Shown here piece after piece: positions 54,357-64,000 of a stretch of 64,000 nucleotides of DNA. The stretch lies in contig JAJGBQ010000001.1 in NCBI GenBank assembly GCA_022457065.1, forward strand, positions 868,001 through 932,000, in the 5' to 3' direction. The position numbers and the translations under genes were made by a program. Position 1 is the first letter of the stretch. Each line of letters starts with the position of its first letter. The notes under the pieces were generated by a model. The model had not been told where the DNA came from. It did no database searches and saw only the letters and a list, made by a program, of their open reading frames with translations. Source of the DNA: Curvularia sp. ZM96 (taxonomy: Eukaryota; Ascomycota; Dothideomycetes; Pleosporales; Pleosporaceae).

Positions 54357-54955
54357 TCCTTGTTGCAATTGATCCAAGTTGAAGTATGGTGAGGGTGCAA
54401 TCTGTTGGATTTGGCCATGTGTCGTCTCTAGTTATGAGTGCCCCAAGATGTTGCTTTTTGCGGGTCCTTCCTGGAGGCTCCATACAAATGGCGCATCTCA
54501 ACGCGTGGGGAGTGGGGTATAGGACCGACCGATTGCCGTACAAGCGGCAACACTTCCGACAACCCACCAGTCAGCGACAACCACCGACCGTGTCCCGCAT
54601 CTCAATTTGTCCTTGGTTCTGATCGCAGCGGCAGTGTGCATCATGTCTTGCTCCTATCTACTTCGTATGCACCTTGGTGGGTGACTGGGCGGCGTGTTGA
54701 TTGGTCAAGCTGCAATTCTGTTTGTACTGCGTCATAATCTCAAAGCACGAGACCTATCACCTGCTTCAGAAACAGGGAACCGAATGCAGTCCAAAGTATA
54801 CATACATTCAACAACAACAGCAACAACTAAGTTCTGTTTCTCTCAAACCTGAGAATCTTTGGTTCATCTTCATTTCTCGGTCCGATATTCCAAGAACACG
54901 TCATTGATTAGTACGACCGACACCCCACCATAAAGCCAAGGCACCACTGCGAGCC
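54357..54955. other. Divergent intergenic region
   Basis: Shared promoter space between the alpha-glucosidase (-) and the membrane protein (+). It contains an ACAACAACAGCAACAAC-type tract at about 54812-54828. No gene. Confidence 0.55.
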
Positions 54956-55933
54956 ATGACGCATTTGGTGGACATCGAAGATGGAGGGTCCTCTGGGTCC
55001 CGTACACCACTCATTGGAAGTTCCTCGCACCAAAGGATCGGAGGAAGTAGTTATTCAGATACTAAGAAATGGACGGCAGTGCGGATGCTCCAATTCCTTG
55101 GTGGTGGCATTTGGCTCCCGGACTCAACGACATATGACCCTATTGAGATTTTGCTCAATACTGAGGACAGAGATGAGAGAGATGATCTCACTGTCAAGTG
55201 GAGGGACAACAAGCTGAGCGAACTTAATTTCGTGGGCGTTGTGGTACGTACAAAGACAGGTTTGATAACTAGTCACGTGCTTTGCACAGCCTTGCTCCAA
55301 GTGTGGCTGGTCAGAGATGATCTAAGCTTCGTTCACGACAGAGGCTATTTCGGAGATTCATGATGAGCTAAGACTTCGCAGGCCGCCCTTCTCGCCGGTG
55401 TCTTAACATCTACAGGAAGTTGGCCTTCCATTTTACCAAATGGCGAGCAGTCACCATGGCCTGTGAGGACATCTTGGTACTGCGGTATCATCCTCTCGCT
55501 CTTCAGTATTCTCACTGCTGCCGACCAAACTGTCCGGTTACACCGCCTCTCGTCGCATCGTGATGGACTAGACAACATCCGCAAGGTTCTTAGTAAGACG
55601 AACGGAGAAAACAGTCGTTGTTCGAAGACGGGCCGTAGAGTACCCAGCCTTCTACAGATATTTACTTGGCAAATGCCTGTAATGTTCCTCACCTCCGCCA
55701 CGCTGTGCATGATTGTTGGGATGTTCCTTCATGTTTGGTCGGCAACTACACATTTGGATCATCCGTATGTTTGGGATGCCAATACCAAGGTATGACGATT
55801 TGCTTATCCTAAGGTTCACTCTGCTAACAGTATTTTTCAGGTTGCTGTCACATACAGCTCAGTTGCCATCTTTTCCATCATAGTCTTCTTCGTTGGCCAG
55901 ATTTCACTTTTTACGCAGGGTCGGGAGTCATAG
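54956..55933 (+). CDS. Fungal four-helix membrane protein of unknown function
   Basis: Three exons (54956-55243, 55382-55789, 55841-55933) give 262 residues. Introns are 138 and 51 bp; the second has a GCTAAC branch site. The 138-bp intron is long for this window but contains in-frame stops, and no phase-compatible internal exon was found. A polar N-terminal cytosolic region (TPLIGSSSHQR, YDPIEILLNTED) is followed by four hydrophobic segments: LNFVGVVAALLAGVLTS, WYCGIILSLFSILTAA, MPVMFLTSATLCMIVGMFL and VAVTYSSVAIFSIIVFFVG. A basic loop (VRLHRLSSHRDGLDNIRKVL) separates helices two and three. I recognise the style as a fungal-specific membrane family without a known role. Confidence 0.78.
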
Positions 55934-57861
55934 CAAAACATAGGAGAAATCATCCTTGATATTGCGCACTCATCTTTTATACGAAGAACTAGGCTACTCA
56001 TTCACTCTGAATCATAAGCGTGGGCTTGCCCTTTGAACTCATGGGTCAGATTTCTAGGGATGGGTGGTACCTCATTCGATTTACTCCAGGCTTCCGTACG
56101 TACCAAACCTACGGTTCATGTTCTCTCCATAATATCAATGCCGCATATAAGTTCTTAGACAGTATTACTTAAGCTTTCCGAGATCGCCTTCTGCTCAGCT
56201 TATCGGGTCATGCCATGATCGAGCGACTCCTCGCTACCCCAAGTCCGGTACATCACCATTAGCCCGAGCTGCATAAAAGTTGTGAAACCTATGTCTCGGT
56301 AGCATTGACCGATGTTCTTTTCGCGGAATTTCGGTAAAATCACATAGTGATCGTAACTGCTGCAGAATGACGAACTCATCATCCGTTCTTCCCGATCCAG
56401 TACATCAAGTCACGATTTCTGGAACTGATTCTTCGCTCTGGGCTCTACAGCACGTACGCGCTGGAGCCAGATTTTCGGAAGTACGACAGTCGGAGCAGGC
56501 CCGTGCCCCATCCGATTGTTGATCGACATGTCGTGCGACTGCAGAGTCAAAGCTTCTTTTCAGACAAGCATTGCCAATTTGGAAAAAAAGAACTTCCGTT
56601 GAGCGCGAACGTGCGAAGCGAGACAGGGGAAATGAGGATTGTAGATCCCAATTGCTGGCGTCCCGGTATGCTGTCTGTACAGCTATTTCGAAGAGGTGAA
56701 CACTGCCAAAGAGAAGCATCACGATTGGATTCATAGTCAACTCGTGTCTCAATCCCCCGGAACTGAACGGTTCTCAGTTGGATGCTATATATGCATCAAA
56801 ACGTCCCCGCATTTGATGGTTGTCACTAGAATTGCGGCTAAAAAGCAATAAGAGAAACGAACAAATAAAGGAAACCTCCAGCTGAGACACTCGTCCAACA
56901 AAGACGGCGGACTCAAGGCTTGGACAGATAGCTTTTCTGAATATGCATGTTCCGGCAGGCTTGATCCATGGTACTCAAAAGGATTTTAGTATTCGAATCA
57001 TTCATATGAGAGAAGCAGCCCTGTCATAACAGTAACAATGTGTAAGCAATGCTTACATTTAGTGCGCCAACAGTGGCTACGGCTGAGGGTAAGAATATTA
57101 TTTACGGCTTCCGGCTAACGCATGGTTGGCCTGTAACCAGTAACCTCGATGGATTCTTCTGACAACTGAGCAAGGCCGAAAAGAGCGAAGCAGTTATTGG
57201 GCATGGAAGTAGGGACCCTAACTTCAGAAAATCCCGGAGTCAAGTTGAAGTGGAAAAGTAGATAACGCATAGAATAGTAAACAACGAAAGCCTGGAAACA
57301 GAGTGTAGCCTGCCCCCAGCGTCCCAACCAGATTTCTCCAACGACGATTTCGGCAATTACCTCAGAAACAATGGTTCGGTATCTCTCCTCACCGCTTACT
57401 GCTTCGCCGCAGCATGTAGTGGTACGGATACTTTCCTGGTTCACTGCTGCATCGCTAAATTTACCCTGCTTCATAGACGGCCTCAACGCCCACATCACCA
57501 ACATTTATTGAATTTTCTCCGGCTCCCCGCGTTTGCGACGCGGCAAAGCTTGGTATAAGCATGTCGTGTAAACCTTACCGCGTGCTTTTACTACCTGATG
57601 TGGACAGCCTTACGCCGATCAGCCAATTATAGCGGCCCATGTCAGCTGCGGCTGACAGAATAAGGCGGAAGATGCAGTGCCACAAATTAAGCCTCGTATT
57701 CGGAAGTGTGTGACTTCGGGACCAGGGGGCGAACATACAGCGGTACTGCGGACATCTTTTTGGTGGTGCGATCAACAGTGAAGACGTTTAAAAAGACATC
57801 CTCTGGGCACCGAAATGCTCAACCCAGCTCGCTCACTTGCTTCGCTTTTCGCAATTTCAAG
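55934..57861. other. Large intergenic region
   Basis: No domain-bearing gene. One ATG-initiated minus-strand frame is listed separately at 57115-57504. The right 350 bp should hold the promoter of the BBE-like oxidase. Otherwise nothing supported. Confidence 0.45.
57115..57504 (-). CDS. Hypothetical small protein (weak call)
   Basis: 129 codons from ATG, no intron. The middle reads ERYRTIVSEVIAEIVVGEIW and ATLCFQAFVVYYSMRYLLFHF, an amphipathic then hydrophobic stretch that looks more protein-like than the surrounding frames. There is no signal peptide, no recognised domain, and no codon-bias test could be run. It may be spurious. Confidence 0.25.
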   Translation of the reverse strand: MLVMWALRPSMKQGKFSDAAVNQESIRTTTCCGEAVSGEERYRTIVSEVIAEIVVGEIWLGRWGQATLCFQAFVVYYSMRYLLFHFNLTPGFSEVRVPTSMPNNCFALFGLAQLSEESIEVTGYRPTMR

Positions 57862-59406
57862 ATGCGTTTCACAGCCCTCTATTCAGTTAGCTGGCTCGCC
57901 GCCGCGGTCGCTGCATACCCAGAATCAAACAATGCATGCGAGGAATTGGCCGCTGCCCTTCCAAACAGTACCTTCTACCCGGATGCACAGATTTACAATG
58001 CCTCTATTCAGTCATACCCTTTTCTCCAGCTTCGCCAGCACCCTTCTTGTATTGTGCGCCCTAGCACATCTCAAGATGTATCCAAGGCAGTGTCGATTCT
58101 AAAGCAAAACAACGAGACTCAGTTTGCCATCAAGGGTGGTGGTCACAACCCCAACACAGGCTATAACAACATCGACGATGGAGTTACAATCGATATGCAG
58201 AGCCTGAAGAAGGTTGAGGTTGCAAAAGGTGATAAGGTAATCAGGGTTGGTGCTGGAGCTTTGTGGCAAGATGTCTACGACGAGGCCGACAAACGCAACC
58301 TGACGGCCATGGGTGGACGTATCGGTGTTGTGGGTACAGCTGGTTTCTTGACTGGTGGTAAGCAAAACTCCGTTCCCATGATGACTGCATGATCAGACCA
58401 CTAACTTGACTTATCAGGAGGCATTTCTTACCTGAGTCCTGAATATGGATGGGCATGCGATGCAGTCGTGAACTTTGAGGTTGTGCTCGCCAGCGGCAAG
58501 ATTGTCAACGCGAATGCGACATCGCACTCCGATCTATTTGCCGCTTTGAAGGGTGGTCAAAACAACTTTGGTGTTGTCACGCGATTCGATCTTAAGGCCT
58601 ATCCAGCAACTAAAATCTGGGGTGGCAGAACCGTTTACGGACCCAACGCTACCACCGACTTGTTTTCAGCATACACTGACTTCAAGATGGGTGAATACGA
58701 TCCCAAAGCCGCCGGCTGGGTTACTGTGCGTTACAACCACACAGCTTCTACTTTCACGCCAATCAGCATCATGTGGTACACTAAGCCATCGGAGAAACCA
58801 GGCTCGTTGAAAGCCATCACTGAGGTACAGCCGCAAGCCATGAACGGCCGTATTGAAGCTCCCATCAGTGAGCATACGAGAAATGCCTCAAAGGCGGTTT
58901 CCGCAAACCCACAGCGGACCATCTGGGCAACTACTTCGTTCAGAATCTCACCCACCATCATGCACAGCATCCACGCCATGTGGAGCCAGGTTGTGCCAGA
59001 GATCTGTAAGCAGTACGCCGCCGCGAAGCCCATTGCCGAGATCACATTCCAGGCTCTCCCTGCCCCGCCGCGAAATGGCACTTCGCCAAACAGCTTGGGT
59101 TTTAGCCCCAATGACACGCCTGAGAAGGACCTCTTGTTCCTCCAAATCATCTTCACCTTCGAGAGCGCTGCCGCTTTCGACGGATTCGAAGAGGGACTCA
59201 AGGACCTCTTGAAGATGGTTGAGGACCTTACAAAGAAGGAGGGTGTTTACCACCCTTGGAAGTACCTGAACTTTGCTGCTTCATTCCAAGATCCTCTCGG
59301 AAGTTACGGAAAGAAGGAACTCAAGCAGTTGAAGAAGGTGGCACGCAAGTACGATCCATCAGGTGTGTTCCAGACGCTTGTGCCTGGAGGTTTCAAACTC
59401 ATTTGA
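57862..59406 (+). CDS. Secreted FAD-linked oxidase, BBE-like (6-hydroxy-D-nicotine oxidase-type)
   Basis: Exons 57862-58357 and 58418-59406 (60-bp intron with a CTAAC branch site) give 494 residues. The signal peptide is MRFTALYSVSWLAAAVAA. The PCMH FAD-binding domain has FAIKGGGHNPNTGYN, where H95 is the expected covalent FAD attachment, and GGRIGVVGTAGFLTGGGISYLSPEYGWACD. The substrate domain follows, and the C-terminus has a short BBE-like tail (KKVARKYDPSGVFQTLVPGGFKL). Size and layout match the common fungal extracellular oxidases. It is distinct from the 668-residue oxidase at 23553, which has an N-terminal extension. Substrate unknown. Several N-glycosylation sequons are visible. Confidence 0.92.
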
Positions 59407-60031
59407 TCGCTTGATACTGGCGCTGTGGTGTAGATATGTAATATGGTGTGCTTGTCAATATCTGAACATGTTCGATTTTTGGGTGGGAGATTCACATAAG
59501 ATGTATTAAAAGCTTCTGCAGCAAGCGACGCATGATAGATGTGGAAAAGATGGCATCTTGCTAGAAAATGAACTGGATGAGCAGACTTAATATTAATCCA
59601 ACTTATGGGCATAATCTGCTCTAGCACTGTCTCGAAGCAAACGGCCTCCATCCCCGCTGCTGCTGCGTTTGTAAGCCCCACGTGATGACGCATCCACCTC
59701 TCTATCACCACACTACCTCTGCTATCCAGCTTATGTTTGTTGCATATATCTCTCAATATTACTCATCCTATCATCAAGCAATCACTCCCTTGGCTGAATT
59801 GGGTGGGCCTCCTAGTAAAAACAACACTTGAGTGAAAGCTAACCAATAGGAATTTGGGCTGCGAGCTAGAGGGGCGCAGCCGTCGGCCGTAGAACGTCAG
59901 TTCGATTCGGAAGGCGGGCGTCGGGCAGCTTCAGTACCTGGGAGTCGATTGCTTGATTTTTGCTTCTTTTTTCTTTGCACATACATGAGTATAAGCGATG
60001 TGAAGCATCCCCAGTGCGGTTCTGACATACC
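59407..60031. other. Convergent intergenic region
   Basis: 3' flanks of the BBE-like oxidase (+) and the hydroxyacid dehydrogenase (-). No supported feature. Confidence 0.6.
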
Positions 60032-61107
60032 TCAAAGATGCAACTCATTTATCATCTCCTCTCCTGTCAAACCGGCGATGAGATTCTTTACACTTTCAGT
60101 CGCCATCTGCTCACGCGTTTCGATTGTCGCGCTTCCAATATGCGGTACGAGAACAGCCCTCGGTTGCTTCAAAATCGGGTGGTCTGCCGTAATATTTGGC
60201 TCGTTTTCTATCACGTCCAGACCAGCGCCAAAGATTTGCTCTTCATCTAGTGCTTTCACTAGAGCATTGGTGTCGATGATAGGGCCACGGGCAATATTTA
60301 CGATGACAGATAACTTTTTCATCTTTGAGAAGAACTCGGTGCTGACTAAATGCTTAGTTGATGGAGTTAAAGCGCATCCAACAATCACAACGTCGCTTTC
60401 CTGAGCGAGTTGCTCAGCGCTCCTGGCGGGCTCAATGGGAATGCTGGCGTTTTTGAGCAAGCCAAAATGATCATCTTTGACGGGCTGCCCAGGCTTAGAA
60501 GTGAGATAGATAGCCCGCTTGATTCCAAAAGGCAACAATCTTTGCAGCGAAGCTTGTGCGATTCGTCCAAAGCCTAAGAACCCCACTGTTGAGTCTCGGA
60601 TCTGCGGACCCGTCATGAGCAGAGGGTGCCACGGCATCTGGGGCCATTCACCCTTGGCGACTTTCGACATGGATTCTCCACCTCTTCTTTGTGCCATAAG
60701 AATAAGCATGATAGTGAGATCCGCAACAGCATCGGTAAGGCATGTTGGAGTGTAGCCGAGACGAATGTTGCGTTTCTTGAGGGCATCCCGGTCCACGTGA
60801 TCCGTACCAACAGAAAAGGAAGCAATCACTTTTAGTTGAGACCCAGCAGCCTCCAAAAGCTCTTCGTCAACCTTATCCGTTAGCATCACTAGCATACCAC
60901 TTGCTCCCTTAACATTCTCCAGGAGCCAAGATCGATCGCAGGGCTGCATGCATGTGTATTAGCTGTACGTATCCTCATCGCCTTCGCGCATTCACTTACC
61001 TTTTCTGACTGCCATTGCACAATCTCCAAGGTATCCTGTTTCGTATCCAGCAATGTTTGGGCCTCGTCTATGAGCTGACGCGTGACAACGACCTTTGTTT
61101 TCGCCAT
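60032..61107 (-). CDS. D-2-hydroxyacid dehydrogenase (glyoxylate/hydroxypyruvate reductase-like)
   Basis: Exons 61000-61107 and 60032-60943 with a 56-bp intron give 339 residues. N-terminal MAKTKVVVTRQLIDEAQTLL is the start of the substrate domain. The NAD(P)-binding fold has VGFLGFGRIAQASLQRLLPFG. The catalytic Arg is in VNIARGPIIDTNAL, the Glu in GLDVIENEPNI, and the His in VPHIGSATIETRE. All three catalytic residues are present. After the second beta strand the cofactor loop reads YLTSKPGQPVKDDH (no Asp), which hints at NADPH preference. It reduces 2-oxoacids such as glyoxylate or hydroxypyruvate. There is no targeting signal, so it is probably cytosolic. Confidence 0.93.
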
Positions 61108-61843
61108 GTTGGTGTCGATGGTTGTGCTGTGATCGGCTTGAAGCGGGGTAGAATGATTTTGGCCCGCCAGGTTCTGGGCGTACCCGGAACGGTGCGTTAG
61201 CTGTGACGACAGTTGCGATAACCTGTGCATTTAAGTAGAATGTATACAGTACTCGTGAGATAGCATTCAGATCTCTGCACATGGCGGTCGGACGTTTTTG
61301 TCCCGAGCTTTCCGCCAATAAGCAATCGTTCCACTTCACAGCGGGTCTATACTTGTCTCGACGTCTTGAATACTTAGCCATGTTGGTTTCTCGTGATTGA
61401 AGGGTCATTGTCTTGCCTTTTGAAGATGTGATACGTGAGTACTTTTGAAATTTTTATTTTCGATAATATCCCGGGATGTTTCTCACCTCTAGACAAGTTC
61501 GTAATCTGATCTCAACACTTGAAATGACCGATGCAGCGGCTGAAGCTTTCCCTAATTTCAAATTCAAGACCTACTCATGTGTCCATGATTGGTTTTCCAG
61601 AATTCTATACGTGTTGCACGGGTTGTGAGGTTCGAAGTAAGGAATAGAGACCCGTCGCGCCTAACGCGCTACTAAGAATGCGTAGCCGGTACCATCTACC
61701 CCACTTCTCATGCCATTTACCTCTATCATGCCATATTATTATTCACTCATCTTCTGGACACTGAATGAATCAATTATTGCTCAGAAAGAAGTATATTTAC
61801 CCAACACCTGGAAAGAACCAAGCCCTCAAAATTTGAATGAATC
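61108..61843. other. Divergent intergenic region
   Basis: Promoter space shared by the hydroxyacid dehydrogenase (-) and the FAD oxidoreductase (+). Frames on the minus strand overlap the leader but carry no motif. No other feature. Confidence 0.55.
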
Positions 61844-63325
61844 ATGGAACAACGAGCCAGTATTCCCGTCTTACCACCCATCGCCAACCCTCTACCTTCG
61901 TATTGGCACAACCCGAAATCACCACTCGCAAATGTCATCGAGCCCGAAACCGATAAGCCCACAAAACCTTACAATTATGCCATCATAGGCTCTGGTGTCT
62001 CCGGTGCTATGATTGCGCATAACCTTCTTCAAATGCAGCCAAATGCGCGTGTCGTAATGGTTGAAGCACGGGAGATCTGTTCTGGTGCCACAGGTCGCAA
62101 CGGTGGACATACGAAAGCTGCAAGTTACCGGACTTACATTCAAAATGCGCAAGAGTTCGGCAAGCAAGAGGCGCTTAAGATTGCAAGGCTGGAGTACGCC
62201 AACATAATTGAGACGCATCGAATGGCTAAGGCAATGGGTATTGATTGTGAAAGTAAATTGTGTAACACTGTCGACCTCATCTACGACAAGTCTGCTTTTG
62301 AGCTGGGCAAAACAGCAATCCAGGCACTACGTGCTGATGCTGAGGATCATGAGAAAGAAGTCGGTAAAGCTGCATGGTATGAAATCCATGAAGACCTGGC
62401 AGATGTCCGAAAGAGGTTTTTCGCCGCTGCAGAGAATTCCAATCCCACGATTGAAGGAGAAGAAAAGCTTCACGGAGCTTTTGAGTATGTAGCCGGGCGT
62501 GTGCACGCGTACCGCTTCGTTACTGGCATCTTATCAGAATGCGTCAAGAAAGGACTCCAGCTGTGCACCAACACAACAGTCGATAGCATACATCCCTCTA
62601 CGAAAGATAACAAAGAGAGCATTGGAAGATGGGATGTCATCACAAAACACAACACTATTACTGCAGAACACGTCATTGTCGTGACGAACGGGTATACACC
62701 TTATATCCTCAAAGCACTCCAAGGCGCGATAGTACCGATGCGCGGCCAAATTACTGCACAGCGGCCAGGAAGCGCCACCAAGTTACCCACCCCACTGGCG
62801 ACAACCTATTCATTCATTTATCGCAACGGTTACGAGTACATGATTCCACGGCCACTTTCCGATGGCGGCCAGCACATCGTGATTGGCGGTGGCCTAGCTC
62901 GTCTTCCGAACGGCGGCGCGAACGAGTTCGGAATCGTAGACGACGGCTCATTGAACCCTACTATTTCAAAGTACCTTCGTGAAACCTTGAAGGCGTACCA
63001 TGGCGCGGAGAACTGGGGCGAGACCTCTGATGCTGAGGCTTCCAACCGCGTCGTGCAAGAGTGGACGGGGATCATGGGCGCCACGGCTGATGGACAACCC
63101 CTTGTAGGTGAGGTCCCTGGAGAAAAGGGCTTGTGGGTATCGGCGGGCTTTAATGGGCATGGCATGGTACTTTGTTTGAAATCAGCTGAGGCTTTGGTCA
63201 AGATGATCGAGGCAGGTGGTATACATGGGAAACCAGAGTGGTTTCCGGATAGTTTTTTGATCACGAAAGAGCGATTGGAAAAGTGCCACTTCAGAGGTAG
63301 GACAGATATCATGATTGATAGGTAG
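61844..63325 (+). CDS. FAD-dependent oxidoreductase, DAO family (glycine oxidase/amine oxidase-like)
   Basis: Intronless, 493 residues. A 43-residue leader precedes the dinucleotide fold NYAIIGSGVSGAMIAHNLL (GxGxxG, about 44-62), with the ribose-binding Glu in VVMVEAREICSGATGRNGGHTKAA. The C-terminal FAD contact is GLWVSAGFNGHGMVLCLKSAEALVKMI. ATGRNGGH is typical of DAO-fold enzymes acting on small amines or amino acids. Fungal relatives are oxidases of glycine-like substrates or uncharacterised. Next to it, on the other strand, is a 2-oxoacid reductase. An oxidase-reductase pairing (amine to glyoxylate-type product to hydroxyacid) is possible but is inference from position only. Confidence 0.9.
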   Translation: MEQRASIPVLPPIANPLPSYWHNPKSPLANVIEPETDKPTKPYNYAIIGSGVSGAMIAHNLLQMQPNARVVMVEAREICSGATGRNGGHTKAASYRTYIQNAQEFGKQEALKIARLEYANIIETHRMAKAMGIDCESKLCNTVDLIYDKSAFELGKTAIQALRADAEDHEKEVGKAAWYEIHEDLADVRKRFFAAAENSNPTIEGEEKLHGAFEYVAGRVHAYRFVTGILSECVKKGLQLCTNTTVDSIHPSTKDNKESIGRWDVITKHNTITAEHVIVVTNGYTPYILKALQGAIVPMRGQITAQRPGSATKLPTPLATTYSFIYRNGYEYMIPRPLSDGGQHIVIGGGLARLPNGGANEFGIVDDGSLNPTISKYLRETLKAYHGAENWGETSDAEASNRVVQEWTGIMGATADGQPLVGEVPGEKGLWVSAGFNGHGMVLCLKSAEALVKMIEAGGIHGKPEWFPDSFLITKERLEKCHFRGRTDIMIDR

Positions 63326-63868
63326 TTTGGGTATATATAGTTGTGATTCTGTATAGTGCGAAATCCTGTTTTTTTGGGCCAAGTACGCCTACGCGGCTTT
63401 CCGGCTATCCAGTCCCTTCTTCACTGTGCTCTTGCATACAATTACGCGACCGCATCACGCGACTTGCTACTCAGACACTCTGACAGTGAGATGCAGTGAC
63501 TTGAGTATAAAATTCATGACACGGCTCTAAGGTATCAGCTCCTTTGACCTCGTCGCTGTATCGTGACGTAAGAGGCTTTGTGCGCATAGATGATGAGCGT
63601 AACGTGCGGTAGCGGTGAGCTAGTGTAAAGCATTATTCACCGGGTCGTGGTGTCGCCTATCTCCAGGGTTTTTGCGTGCCAGAAAGGCTGTAGCAGGCGC
63701 CTGGAAGAATCATTTCGTTAGAAGCATCCTGGTGTGTGGTGAACATCGCGTAGGATTACTCCGCAGAGATCTGCTCCAGCACGATGCTTATACTACATCC
63801 TTCGAGGCCCAGGGGATTAAGAAAGCTCCTTTCATAGAAACATGATGGTGTAGATGATGTCCTTCCGC
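63326..63868. other. Convergent intergenic region
   Basis: 3' flanks of the DAO-family gene (+) and the right-edge gene (-). A 65-codon minus-strand frame at 63756-63953 is out of frame with the edge gene and rejected. No other feature. Confidence 0.55.
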
Positions 63869-64000
63869 TTAGAACATCTGTCGGTTCCTCATTTCTACCG
63901 GCAAGAAGCACATCAGCAGCGCGGAAAGCCAAATGCCACCAGCTCCTAGCCACAGGATACCAGCACTTTTCTCCGCAAGGAACTGGGCACCAGCATATGG
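63869..64000 (-). CDS. C-terminal end of a membrane protein (partial)
   Basis: Read from the right edge leftward, 43 codons are open to TAA at 63871-63869: AQFLAEKSAGILWLGAGGIW, then LSALLMCFLPVEMRNRQMF. It is one hydrophobic helix followed by a short basic tail, the shape of the last transmembrane segment and cytosolic end of a multi-pass transporter or permease. The frame fits the window edge with no internal stop. The family cannot be determined from this piece; a major facilitator protein is one possibility. Confidence 0.5.
   Translation of the reverse strand, partial: PYAGAQFLAEKSAGILWLGAGGIWLSALLMCFLPVEMRNRQMF

Noticed and set aside
55244..55381. A 20-nt micro-exon inside the long first intron of the membrane-protein gene
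   Set aside because: Including it puts the next exon out of frame and creates a stop within about ten codons.
57862..63325. A secondary-metabolite gene cluster
   Set aside because: No polyketide synthase, NRPS, terpene cyclase or dimethylallyl transferase is present in the window, and the neighbours are ordinary metabolic enzymes.
1..64000. CRISPR arrays, bacterial operons or phage genes
   Set aside because: The spliceosomal introns, tRNA intron and gene content are fungal; no spaced direct-repeat array was seen.

Overview
The window looks like a filamentous ascomycete chromosome segment, most plausibly Dothideomycetes (Pleosporales). That placement is an inference from gene style and repeat decay; no marker gene fixes the species. 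Nearly all genes carry short GT-AG introns of 48-95 bp, often with CTAAC/CTGAC-like branch sites. Intergenic gaps are 0.3-1.9 kb. The repeats show C-to-T / G-to-A decay of the kind produced by repeat-induced point mutation (RIP). Exon structures below were built by hand from splice motifs and reading frame.

Positions 1-38,352 are a gene-rich arm. In order: the tail of a membrane-protein-like gene, an FAD monooxygenase, a tandem RING-finger protein, a secreted M28 aminopeptidase, a secreted LVIVD-repeat protein, a HAD hydrolase, a mitochondrial helical-repeat protein, an amino acid permease, an acyl-CoA thioesterase (GC-AG intron, variant active site), a SAM methyltransferase, an intron-containing tRNA-Leu(AAG), a cytochrome b5/FMN 2-hydroxyacid dehydrogenase ending in SKL, a secreted BBE-type oxidase, a Zn2Cys6 regulator, a PhoD-like phosphatase, then a housekeeping block of NBP35 (cytosolic Fe-S assembly), UBA1 (ubiquitin E1) and a p24/EMP24 cargo receptor.

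Positions 38,353-50,531 are a gene-poor, repeat-rich island. Its core is a nest of three pogo/Fot1-like DNA transposons, each with TA target duplications. A RIP-ruined element (40,144-46,249) is split at one TA by a second ruined element (43,728-45,868). A third, almost intact element (41,613-43,725) sits between them and shares the junction TA. Beside the nest lies a broken small cysteine-rich secreted-protein reading frame, a G-quadruplex/hairpin repeat, and gene debris. This has the texture of the repeat compartments in which fungal effector-like genes arise and die.

Positions 50,532-64,000 return to ordinary genes: a WG/GW-rich Myb/SANT-like protein, a GH13 alpha-glucosidase, a four-helix membrane protein, a second secreted BBE-like oxidase, a D-2-hydroxyacid dehydrogenase, a DAO-type FAD oxidoreductase, and the tail of a membrane protein running off the right edge.
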